From Saprospiraceae bacterium (GTDB lineage Bacteria; Bacteroidota; Bacteroidia; Chitinophagales; Saprospiraceae): a stretch of DNA of 6,280 nucleotides. Below, in pieces: positions 1-6,280 of this stretch; the first letter of the stretch is position 1; the number at the start of each line of letters is the position of its first letter. A program made the position numbers and the translations under genes. The stretch is from the NCBI GenBank assembly GCA_014379665.1, contig JACMLK010000089.1, positions 1 to 6,280 on the forward strand, written 5' to 3'. The notes beneath the pieces were generated by a model. That model ran no database searches. It saw only the letters and a program-made list of their open reading frames with translations, and had not been told where the DNA came from.

Positions 1-2421
1 CATGGCAGCAATGTTTCTAACGTCAATAATTGGGTACTATCAATCACAAATAATGTAGCGGCGGTGTATGCGATACACGGTGTACCTTTGATGTTGAGTC
101 AGGTATTTGTATGGACCACCACTGATCCTTATGCTTCATTAACTGACGTTGCAGCTATCAGAGATTTGTTTGTAAATAATATCCAAAACAGTTACAATGG
201 TCGAATAGCCCATCTTCTCTCAACCAGACTGCTGGGAGGAGGAATTTCAAATGGTATTGGTGGATATTGCAATTCCTATCCTACCTATCCGGGACCTCAG
301 TGTATAAGCAGTGATTTGTCCACTGGTATTATACCTTTTCCAAATTATTCATTTAATACTTATGTGGTTGCACACGAAATAGGTCATGTGATGGGTCTGA
401 GACATACTCATGCTTGTGTATGGAATAATACACTGACCCAAATTGATGATTGTGGTAATCAATATGCAAATGTAAACGGAGACACACCTGAAGGTTCATC
501 ATGTTATGATTCCATGAATCCAATTTTGCCAGGAGGAGGAGGTACAGTTATGAGTAATTGTAATCTGATCAATGGAATCGGAATTAATTTAAATCTGGGT
601 TTCGGTACATTGCCCGGAGGACTGTTGTATCAAAACTTCATTTATGCAAATTGTAATACAGGTCTTACTTGCGGTAGTTTGCCACCAGTGAATGATTTAT
701 GTTCAAGTGCCATAAATCTACCCGTTAATTACAGTTGCGTTGTAAATGCTTTTACAAATGTTCGGGCTACGTCTACTGCCGGAGTGCCCGTTTTTGATTG
801 TGGAAATCCCGGTAACCCAATAAAAGACATCTGGTTTAAAGCAACTGCGCCACCTTCCGGAAGACTGACGATAGAAACGACCCAGGCTTCAGGAGGTTTA
901 ACTGATCTTATTATTCAGGCTTATTCAGGCATTTGCGGAAATTTATCTTCTATCACATGTGATGATAATAGTGGTGCGGGGGAGCATGCTCTATTGTCGT
1001 TAGCAGGGCTCACATCCGGTCAGGTCATATACATCAGGCTTGTAGATAGCGGTAGTGATAACGAAGGCATTTTCAATATCTGTGCTTATGATAACACATT
1101 ACCATGTCATCCGGATTTCGATGCATTAGTTAATTTTTATAATGGAACAGGTGGGTCTTCGTGGACAAATAAGACAGGATGGCAACAAGGAGCTGCCGGT
1201 ACAAATTGCAATGTATGTACCTGGTATGGTGTCACTTGCAATGCTCAGTCAAGGGTTACGGGTATCAGTTTATCAAGTAATAATCTGACAGCGAGCAGTA
1301 TTCCGTCATCACTTACAAATTTAACTTATCTGAATGTTCTTGCTTTATTCAACAACAATCTGTCTGGTAATCTGCCTACTTTTCTCAACAATTTCAATTA
1401 CTTGTTCACTCTTGATCTGGGTGGCAATGATTTTACAGGTTCAATTCCTTCCAATCTGGGAACTATAAATACGCTAAAGAATTTATATCTTGATGGCAAC
1501 CTTTTAACCGGTCAATTGCCTACCTCTCTAACGAACATTAATTTGAGCCTTATTTACGTAAATAATAATGCACTTACTGGTTGTTTCCCCGCTGGATACA
1601 GTGAATTTTGTTCCAAGGCATATAATTTTTCAGGTAATCCCTCGCTTGCCGGAGGCATTCCATTTAGTACTTATTGCAGTAATGGAAATGGAGGTGATCA
1701 GGACAGTGACGGATTTTGTAAGGCATTAGGTGACTGTGATGATAATGACAATGTGATATTTCCCGGGAATCCGGAAGTCTGTGATACTAAAGATAATGAT
1801 TGCAACGGTTTGATAGATGATATCCCGACTCCATTGACCAATACATGGATTAGCGGCTCAGGCAACTGGCATACCCCAGCCAACTGGAGTCTGGGTATCG
1901 TTCCGATCAGGTGTCACAATGTTGTGATTTCAGGAACCAATGGAACTACTGTTACTATTATGACCGGTCAGACAGGAGAAGGAAGGTCTGTAAATGTAGA
2001 GTCAGGTAAAAATCTTGTTATCGCTAACGGAGGAACCCTTACCATTAATTATGGACTGAATCTCATAAACTCCGGTACATTGACCAATAATGGAACAATG
2101 AACATCAATAATATTCTCGACAATGCACTATTTGGATTGAATAATTCAGGTACCATAACCAATAGCTCAACGGGTACTATTTTGATCCGGAATTCAGGAA
2201 CACGCTCCTTATCCAATAATTTGGGTGGTGTTCTTACAAATAATGGTATGCTGACTATAGATGGAAATGTGCTTGGTGGAAGTAGTACAGGTTTTCATAA
2301 CTTAGGGAATATCACCAATACCGGTACATTAACGGTTAGAAATATCACTGGGAAAGAAATAATTATAGCACCGGGTTCTAGTTTTAATAATCAGACTAAT
2401 GGTGTACTTAGTTTGGAATAA
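1..2421 (+). CDS. Secreted multidomain zinc metalloprotease (reprolysin-like metzincin with LRRs), 5' partial
   Basis: The frame is open from base 1 to the TAA at 2419-2421 (806 residues), so the GTG at 64 is not a real start and the N-terminus is missing. Residues 1-225 are a metzincin peptidase domain of the M12B/reprolysin type: HEIGHVMGLRH at 125-135 gives zinc ligands His125, His129 and His135 with catalytic Glu126, and the Met-turn is at Met184 in TVMSNC. Residues about 228-365 resemble the jelly-roll-like domain that often follows such proteases (PPVND opening, IWFKATAP, YSGICG, CDDNSG). Residues 370-540 are plant-style leucine-rich repeats with a Cys-containing cap (WYGVTC, then LxxLxLxxNxLxGxxP units). 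Residues 566-607 are a MopE-like Asp/Cys metal-binding segment. Residues 613-806 begin with a GNW..PANW motif and continue as beta repeats. It is probably exported and degrades extracellular protein; the substrate is unknown. No type IX sorting domain is visible at the end. Domain calls are by motif only; the protease assignment is firm. Confidence 0.9.
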   Translation, partial: HGSNVSNVNNWVLSITNNVAAVYAIHGVPLMLSQVFVWTTTDPYASLTDVAAIRDLFVNNIQNSYNGRIAHLLSTRLLGGGISNGIGGYCNSYPTYPGPQCISSDLSTGIIPFPNYSFNTYVVAHEIGHVMGLRHTHACVWNNTLTQIDDCGNQYANVNGDTPEGSSCYDSMNPILPGGGGTVMSNCNLINGIGINLNLGFGTLPGGLLYQNFIYANCNTGLTCGSLPPVNDLCSSAINLPVNYSCVVNAFTNVRATSTAGVPVFDCGNPGNPIKDIWFKATAPPSGRLTIETTQASGGLTDLIIQAYSGICGNLSSITCDDNSGAGEHALLSLAGLTSGQVIYIRLVDSGSDNEGIFNICAYDNTLPCHPDFDALVNFYNGTGGSSWTNKTGWQQGAAGTNCNVCTWYGVTCNAQSRVTGISLSSNNLTASSIPSSLTNLTYLNVLALFNNNLSGNLPTFLNNFNYLFTLDLGGNDFTGSIPSNLGTINTLKNLYLDGNLLTGQLPTSLTNINLSLIYVNNNALTGCFPAGYSEFCSKAYNFSGNPSLAGGIPFSTYCSNGNGGDQDSDGFCKALGDCDDNDNVIFPGNPEVCDTKDNDCNGLIDDIPTPLTNTWISGSGNWHTPANWSLGIVPIRCHNVVISGTNGTTVTIMTGQTGEGRSVNVESGKNLVIANGGTLTINYGLNLINSGTLTNNGTMNINNILDNALFGLNNSGTITNSSTGTILIRNSGTRSLSNNLGGVLTNNGMLTIDGNVLGGSSTGFHNLGNITNTGTLTVRNITGKEIIIAPGSSFNNQTNGVLSLE
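1696..1821 (+). other. MopE-like Asp/Cys-rich metal-binding segment within the protease
   Basis: Residues 566-607 of the protease gene product begin DQDSDGFC and continue through GDCDDND, an FPGNPEVCD stretch and DNDCNGLIDD. The alternating Asp ladders resemble EF-hand calcium loops and carry four cysteines. This matches the 'putative metal-binding' MopE-type motif common in secreted Bacteroidota and myxobacterial proteins. It probably binds calcium and stiffens the linker between the leucine-rich repeats and the C-terminal beta region. The metal is an inference. Confidence 0.75.
2068..2418 (+). repeat. In-frame tandem beta-repeat array, about 25 residues per unit
   Basis: The C-terminal part of the protease contains diverged repeats whose conserved core reads N-(S/L)-G-(T/N)-(L/I)-T-N, followed by NG(T/M) or a related turn and a short hydrophobic strand. 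Units start at nucleotides 2068, 2143, 2218 and 2299, with spacings of 75, 75 and 81 bases. A degenerate fifth unit begins near 2371 and runs to the stop codon. The period and the Gly/Asn/Thr/Ser composition suggest a stacked beta-strand or beta-helix stalk as in surface adhesins. DNA identity between units is only partial, so the array is old. Confidence 0.7.
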
Positions 2422-2451
2422 AGACTTGATTAAAATTAGATGAGCTCACAT
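2422..2451. other. Convergent gene junction without recognisable terminator
   Basis: Only 30 bases separate the protease stop codon from the stop codon of the oppositely oriented DUF3820 gene. The stretch is AT-rich and contains the 6-base palindrome GAGCTC. I see no GC-rich hairpin followed by a T-tract on either strand. The two transcripts therefore probably overlap at their 3' ends or end by a factor-dependent mechanism. Confidence 0.5.
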
Positions 2452-2679
2452 TTATATTTGTTTGCCGCTTAATAAATATTCCAGACCGTTGGATTTTATA
2501 ACATAAGTAGTGGATAAAAGCATACCAAACCTTCCGCTTGGAAACCCTTGTACAGACATCCATTCAAGGTAATAAGTTGGAATGTTTTTAATCAGTATTC
2601 CTTTATATTTTCCATAAGGCATGATCATTGATTGGATGTCCATTAATATAGTGGGATCGGGTTTGTCCTGCATTTCCAT
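2452..2679 (-). CDS. DUF3820 family small protein (GKYKG...YLEW fold)
   Basis: This 75-residue protein matches the DUF3820 family, which Pfam labels a putative quorum-sensing-regulated virulence factor. Characteristic features are MPYGKYKG at residues 20-27, P..YLEW at 34-40, GFPSGRFG at 45-52 and IKSNGLEYLL at 61-70. The length is normal for the family and there is no signal peptide or membrane segment, so it should be cytoplasmic. The GKYKG...YLEW pattern also resembles the small C-terminal domain of exodeoxyribonuclease X-like proteins, which hints at a nucleic-acid-related role, but no function is established. Its ATG lies 3 bases after the parE stop (TAA AAA ATG), so it is very likely co-transcribed and translationally coupled with parE. 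The start could equally be the ATG two codons later; neither has a Shine-Dalgarno sequence. Confidence 0.88.
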   Translation of the reverse strand: MEMQDKPDPTILMDIQSMIMPYGKYKGILIKNIPTYYLEWMSVQGFPSGRFGMLLSTTYVIKSNGLEYLLSGKQI

Positions 2680-2682
2680 TTT

Positions 2683-4599
2683 TTATACAAATGCTTCAGC
2701 TTCGACAGCCTCCGGATCCACGGTCTCATCAGCTTCAGGCTTGATCTGGTCAAGCTCAACTTTAAGATTGTCAATGATAAAAACCTGTCGTTCCGGTGTG
2801 TTTTTACCCATGTAATACGACAACAAATCTTCAATTTTTGTGCCTTCACCCAATATCACAGGCTCCAATCTTATATTTTCACTGATAAAGTCTTCAAACT
2901 CATTAGGAGATATTTCTCCCAATCCCTTAAAACGGGTAATTTCAGCCTTCCCTTTTAATTTGACAATAGCTTCCTGCTTTTCCTGTTCGCTGTAACAATA
3001 AAAAGTTTTCTGTTTGTCTCTTACTCTAAACAGTGGAGTATCCAGAATATACAAATGACCCATTTTGACCAGATCAGGAAAAAACTGAAGAAAAAATGTC
3101 AGCAATAATAACCGGATGTGCATACCATCTACATCAGCATCAGTGGCAATGACTACACGATTGTAACGGAGATTTTCAATACCGTCCTCAATATCAAGTG
3201 CGTGTTGAAGGAGGTTGAGTTCTTCATTCTGATACACCACCTTTTTGGTCATACCATAACAATTGAGTGGCTTGCCTCTTAGACTGAATACTGCCTGTGA
3301 CTGAACATTACGTGCCTTTGTAATCGAACCGCTGGCAGAATCTCCCTCTGTTATGAAGATAGTACTAGCCAGCTTATGTTCATCTTCTGCCTTTCTGCCG
3401 TCTGTGAGGTGAATACGACAATCCCGCAGTTTTTTATTGTGAATATTTGCTTTTTTAGCTCTTTGATTGGCAATTTTTTTAATGTCTGCGATCTCTTTTC
3501 TTTCACGCTCTGACTGAAGTATTTTACGAAGAATGGAGTCTGCAACCTCTTTGTTTTTATGCAGAAAATTATCCAGATTTGTCTTCATAAAGTCAATGAC
3601 AAATGACCTGATAGATATACCTTCAGGGGACATATTCTGTGAGCCGAGTTTTGTTTTTGTCTGGGATTCGAATACCGGTTCTTCTATTTTGATACTTATG
3701 GCACCTACAATGGATGACTGCACATCTCTGGTATCAAAAGGTTTATTGTAAAACTCTCTGAGTGTCTTTACAATGGCTTCTCTGAACACTGCCAGATGAG
3801 TTCCCCCCTGGGTGGTGTTTTGTCCGTTTACAAAAGAATAATATTCTTCCCCATATTGGTTATTATGTGATATGGCTATCTCAATATCTTCTGCCATAAG
3901 ATGGATAATGGGATAGAGCAGATTTTCTACATCCGTTTTTCTTTCAAGCAAGTCTCGGAGACCATTTTTTGAAACCAGCGTTTTGCCATTATAATTGAGT
4001 TTTAATCCGGCATTCAGGTAAGCATAGTTCCACAATTGATTTTCGACATACTCAGGCCTGTACTTGTAATGCTTAAAAAGCATTTCATCTGCTACAAATT
4101 CTATGAGTGTTCCATTGGGTTCAGGAGATTTAGATATTTTAGGGTCAGAAGTAATGACTCCTCCTGTAAATTCTGCAGTCTTAGTTTCACCATCTCTGAA
4201 TGATTGCACTTTGAAGTAACTGGATAATGCATTCACTGCCTTTGTTCCTACTCCATTCAAGCCGACAGATTTTTTAAATGCTTTGGAGTCGTACTTACCC
4301 CCTGTATTTATTTTGGATACACAATCCACTACCTTGCCAAGTGGAATTCCACGACCATAATCCCGTATAAAAACACGACCATGATCAATACTAATGTCAA
4401 TACTTTTACCATTTCCCATGACAAACTCGTCAATTGAATTATCTATTACTTCTTTAAGCAAAATATATATCCCATCTTCCTGGGCAGAGCCATCCCCGAG
4501 TTTCCCGATGTACATGCCTGGTCTAAGCCGTATATGTTCCTGCCAATCAAGACTTCGTATATTATCTTCATTATAAATAATTCCGCTATTGTCGCTCAT
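2683..4599 (-). CDS. parE: DNA topoisomerase IV subunit B (ParE), type IIA topoisomerase ATPase subunit
   Basis: ParE is the ATPase and metal-binding subunit that, with ParC, decatenates replicated chromosomes and relaxes DNA in the cytoplasm. The 638 residues contain the whole expected order. The GHKL ATPase domain has RPGMYIG (26-32), general base Glu50, Mg-binding Asn54, GRGIP (82-86), the [14 protein letters not shown] lid (113-126) and the QTK loop with Lys315. The TOPRIM domain has EGDSASGS (418-425) and DADVDG (487-492), supplying catalytic Glu418 and the Asp487/489/491 metal ligands. RFKGLGE follows at 556-562. The length fits ParE (E. coli 630) rather than long GyrB proteins, and motifs such as VIDNSIDEF and DGMHIRLLL look like Bacteroidota ParE. 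An acidic tail follows residue 617. The start is secure: an in-frame TAA lies 9 bases upstream of the ATG. A short GyrB is the alternative. No parC neighbour is present; a DUF3820 gene follows instead. Confidence 0.93.
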   Translation of the reverse strand: MSDNSGIIYNEDNIRSLDWQEHIRLRPGMYIGKLGDGSAQEDGIYILLKEVIDNSIDEFVMGNGKSIDISIDHGRVFIRDYGRGIPLGKVVDCVSKINTGGKYDSKAFKKSVGLNGVGTKAVNALSSYFKVQSFRDGETKTAEFTGGVITSDPKISKSPEPNGTLIEFVADEMLFKHYKYRPEYVENQLWNYAYLNAGLKLNYNGKTLVSKNGLRDLLERKTDVENLLYPIIHLMAEDIEIAISHNNQYGEEYYSFVNGQNTTQGGTHLAVFREAIVKTLREFYNKPFDTRDVQSSIVGAISIKIEEPVFESQTKTKLGSQNMSPEGISIRSFVIDFMKTNLDNFLHKNKEVADSILRKILQSERERKEIADIKKIANQRAKKANIHNKKLRDCRIHLTDGRKAEDEHKLASTIFITEGDSASGSITKARNVQSQAVFSLRGKPLNCYGMTKKVVYQNEELNLLQHALDIEDGIENLRYNRVVIATDADVDGMHIRLLLLTFFLQFFPDLVKMGHLYILDTPLFRVRDKQKTFYCYSEQEKQEAIVKLKGKAEITRFKGLGEISPNEFEDFISENIRLEPVILGEGTKIEDLLSYYMGKNTPERQVFIIDNLKVELDQIKPEADETVDPEAVEAEAFV

Positions 4600-4637
4600 A
4601 TGTTTTTATCAATTATTTAGTGTCATACACCAAAGAG

Positions 4638-4645
4638 CAAATATA
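4638..4645 (-). promoter_or_regulatory. Bacteroidota-type -7 box, probable parE promoter
   Basis: Read on the minus strand this is TATATTTG, an exact match to the Bacteroidota -7 consensus TAnnTTTG. It ends 38 bases before the parE start codon, which implies a leader of roughly 30 bases. The matching -33 element is weak; GTTAAC lies 17 bases upstream, at 4663-4668. It would drive parE and the DUF3820 gene. Confidence 0.5.
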
Positions 4646-4667
4646 AGAAATTTTATTGATATGTTAA

Positions 4668-4681
4668 CGGACATTAGTCCG
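4668..4681. repeat. Short perfect inverted repeat in the divergent promoter region
   Basis: CGGAC-ATTA-GTCCG forms two 5-base arms around a 4-base loop. It sits between the two divergent -7 boxes, just upstream of the putative parE -33 region, and could be an operator or a small hairpin. It is short enough to arise by chance and no T-tract follows, so it is not a terminator. Confidence 0.35.
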
Positions 4682-4768
4682 GCTGATATTATCCTGAAGA
4701 AACCAAATCATTTAAGAAAATCGAACACTTTGCTTTTATTTATGAACTTTTATTTCACTTCATTACTT

Positions 4769-4776
4769 TATCTTTG
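4769..4776 (+). promoter_or_regulatory. Bacteroidota-type -7 box, probable xseAB promoter
   Basis: TATCTTTG matches the Bacteroidota -7 consensus TAnnTTTG exactly and is followed by CG as in many such promoters. It lies 62 bases before the xseA ATG, giving a predicted leader of about 55 bases. No strong TTG-type -33 box stands at the expected 17-21 base spacing; a TTTG at 4729-4732 is too far away. Confidence 0.5.
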
Positions 4777-4838
4777 CGCTACAACCTACTCTAAACTTAG
4801 TAATTGCTATTCAAATTTTAAATATTAAGATATAACAT

Positions 4839-6068
4839 ATGCCTGCATCCTATTCACTTTTCGAACTAAATGAATACATCAGGCGAGTATTAGCGCTCAA
4901 CTTTACGGAGCCTATTTGGGTGAGCTGTGAGATAGCGCAGGTGAAGGAAGTGAGAGGAAATGTCTATCTTGATCTCGTCCACCATGACGAGAAAACACAG
5001 GATATAACTGCACAAATCTCTGCCAATATTTGGTTTAAATCATTACTATTTCTTAAAAATAAACTCGGAGATCTCCTTCCTTCTCTGCTCAAAGAAGGGA
5101 CTCATGTGCTCATTAAGGTACAGGTCGAATTTAATGAACGATATGGTTTGAAGTTGATTGTTGAAGATTTAGACCCTGCTTTTACCATCGGTCAGATGGA
5201 AATGAACCGTCAAAAAATAATCCAGAAATTATCAGATGAAGGATTAATTGACATTAACAAAAGTCGTAAGCTTCCTACAGTTATCAGTCGGATAGCCGTC
5301 ATTTCATCCGCTGGTGCCGCCGGATATGTTGATCTGGAAAACCATCTTGCAACCAATTCATATGGTTATGCTTTTGATATTTCATTATTTCAGGTGGCTC
5401 TCCAGGGTCAAAATACGGAGAGAGATGTATGTAATGCTTTTGATCTCATCCAACAACGTCATGGATTATATGATTGTGTGCTGATCATCAGAGGTGGAGG
5501 TTCCAAACTTGACCTTTCCGGATTTGATAGTTATAACATTGGTTCAAAAATCAGTCAATGCCTATTGCCGGTGATCACTGGTATTGGTCATGATGTTGAT
5601 AACACTGTGGCAGACATCTGTGCCTACCGATTTTTAAAAACACCTACCGCAGTTGCAGATTATATTGTGGAACATAATTTTATTTTTGAAACCAGGGTTA
5701 TGGAAGTGACTTATTGGATAGTTCAGATGTGTAGACAAATACTTCAAAATAATGACTTGCAGCTCAATCAAATGATACAGATGCTTAAACTACTCCCTTC
5801 AGATATATTGAAAAGGAATACGACAACTATCGGATATTTGAATCAAAATATATTTTTTTCAGTTAAAAATATTATTAAGCACCATAAAGAAAAGCTTTCC
5901 TATGCAGATAATAATATTACCATACTCAACCCTAAAAACATATTAAAACGAGGCTATTCAATCGTCAGACAAGACGGGAACATTATTAAAAAAAGTAGTG
6001 ACCTGGATTATAATTTAATGCTTGGTATAGAATTTTTTGACAAAGAAATCAAAATAAATATCAGATGA
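4839..6068 (+). CDS. xseA: Exodeoxyribonuclease VII large subunit (XseA)
   Basis: XseA is the catalytic subunit of ExoVII, which degrades single-stranded DNA from both ends into oligonucleotides in the cytoplasm during repair. The 409 residues show an N-terminal OB-fold for DNA binding (about 5-112, including WVSCEIA and a GNVYLDL strand). The catalytic core has ISSAGAAGYVDL (155-166), IIRGGGSKLDLSGFD (216-230), GIGHDVDNTVAD (248-259) and TPTAVADYIVE (268-278). Asp165, Arg218, His251 and Asp254 appear to correspond to the conserved active-site residues of the E. coli enzyme. A helical segment, probably coiled coil, spans about 280-360, and the C-terminal RGYSI motif is at 371-375. It is somewhat shorter than E. 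coli XseA (456) but in the usual Bacteroidota range. An in-frame TAA at 4833-4835 makes this ATG the first possible start. There is no Shine-Dalgarno sequence, as is normal in this phylum. It overlaps xseB by 4 bases. Confidence 0.94.
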   Translation: MPASYSLFELNEYIRRVLALNFTEPIWVSCEIAQVKEVRGNVYLDLVHHDEKTQDITAQISANIWFKSLLFLKNKLGDLLPSLLKEGTHVLIKVQVEFNERYGLKLIVEDLDPAFTIGQMEMNRQKIIQKLSDEGLIDINKSRKLPTVISRIAVISSAGAAGYVDLENHLATNSYGYAFDISLFQVALQGQNTERDVCNAFDLIQQRHGLYDCVLIIRGGGSKLDLSGFDSYNIGSKISQCLLPVITGIGHDVDNTVADICAYRFLKTPTAVADYIVEHNFIFETRVMEVTYWIVQMCRQILQNNDLQLNQMIQMLKLLPSDILKRNTTTIGYLNQNIFFSVKNIIKHHKEKLSYADNNITILNPKNILKRGYSIVRQDGNIIKKSSDLDYNLMLGIEFFDKEIKINIR

Positions 6069-6274
6069 ATAAAGAGGTATTAACCTATGATGCTGCATAC
6101 TCAGAACTAAATGACATACTTACTTATCTGCAAACAGATGAAGTCAGTCTTGATGATCTTAGTGAAAAACTTAGAAGAGCTTCTGAACTTTCGGAATTTT
6201 GTAAACTCAAATTGAGAACAATAGAGAAGGAAATAGAAAAGATCAGTCCCGCTAGTGAAGAAAGAAAAGATTAA
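6065..6274 (+). CDS. xseB: Exodeoxyribonuclease VII small subunit (XseB)
   Basis: XseB is the small helical subunit that binds the XseA coiled coil in several copies and is needed for ExoVII activity. The 69-residue protein has the family pattern: YDAAYSELNDIL at residues 8-19, a one-turn break before VSLDDL (27-32), and then EFCKLKL (44-50), consistent with a two-helix hairpin. It is slightly shorter than E. coli XseB (80) and ends in a charged tail. The ATG overlaps the xseA stop as ATGA, which indicates translational coupling and matched expression of the two subunits. No Shine-Dalgarno sequence is visible. The gene is complete; the window ends 6 bases after its stop in an A-run, so no terminator can be judged. 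Confidence 0.93.
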   Translation: MNKEVLTYDAAYSELNDILTYLQTDEVSLDDLSEKLRRASELSEFCKLKLRTIEKEIEKISPASEERKD

Positions 6275-6280
6275 AAAAAA

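Noticed and set aside
64..66. GTG at 64 as the start of the metalloprotease gene
   Set aside because: The same frame is open to base 1 with sensible protease-like sequence (WVLSITNN...), and the domain would lack its signal peptide. The gene is simply cut by the window edge.
1698..1883. 61-codon minus-strand frame inside the protease gene
   Set aside because: It lies opposite the conserved MopE-like and GNW motif region, has no family resemblance, and is explained as an antisense shadow.
2621..2815. Open frames antisense to or shifted within the 3' end of parE
   Set aside because: They are Ser/Thr-rich or basic shadow translations opposite well-conserved ParE and DUF3820 codons.
4668..4681. 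Inverted repeat as an intrinsic terminator
   Set aside because: The stem is only 5 bases, no T-tract follows on either strand, and it lies upstream of both genes.
4729..4732. TTTG as the -33 box of the xseA promoter
   Set aside because: It is 36 bases from the -7 box, well outside the roughly 17-21 base spacing used by Bacteroidota promoters.
4589..4828. 79-codon open frame across the parE/xseA intergenic region (+)
   Set aside because: It overlaps the parE start, carries the probable promoters of both flanking genes, and its product has no recognisable motif. It is most likely a chance frame.

Overview
The window looks like a chromosomal segment of a Bacteroidota bacterium, most likely in or near the Saprospiria/Chitinophagia. 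The evidence is moderately AT-rich DNA, start codons with no Shine-Dalgarno sequence, Bacteroidota-type -7 promoter boxes (TAnnTTTG), a topoisomerase subunit of the short ParE type with Bacteroidota-style motifs, and a large mosaic secreted metalloprotease of a kind common in gliding or predatory Bacteroidota. The lineage call is an inference from protein style, not from a marker gene.

Layout. Positions 1-2421 (+) hold the 3' part of a large gene for an extracellular zinc metalloprotease. Its reading frame is open through the left edge, so the signal peptide and propeptide lie outside. In order it carries a metzincin (reprolysin-like) catalytic domain, a jelly-roll-like domain, plant-style leucine-rich repeats, a MopE-like Asp/Cys metal-binding segment and a Gly/Asn/Thr-rich beta repeat array. 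It stops without a visible type IX secretion sorting domain. A 30-base convergent junction with no clear terminator follows. On the minus strand, parE (topoisomerase IV subunit B, 4599-2683) is followed after 3 bases by a 75-residue DUF3820-family protein (2679-2452).

Positions 4600-4838 form a divergent intergenic region. It contains a good -7 box facing each way and a short perfect inverted repeat between them. Rightwards lie xseA (4839-6068) and xseB (6065-6274), the two subunits of exodeoxyribonuclease VII, joined by an ATGA overlap. The window ends 6 bases after xseB.

How the genes fit together. The central and right parts are DNA-maintenance functions: decatenation by topoisomerase IV and single-strand DNA degradation by ExoVII. 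The small DUF3820 protein is probably co-translated with parE. The protease is a separate accessory, cell-surface or secreted function that only abuts them by convergent transcription. I found no mobile element, CRISPR array, RNA gene or clearly new system. The most unusual items are the protease's domain mosaic and missing sorting tail, and the tight parE-DUF3820 pairing.
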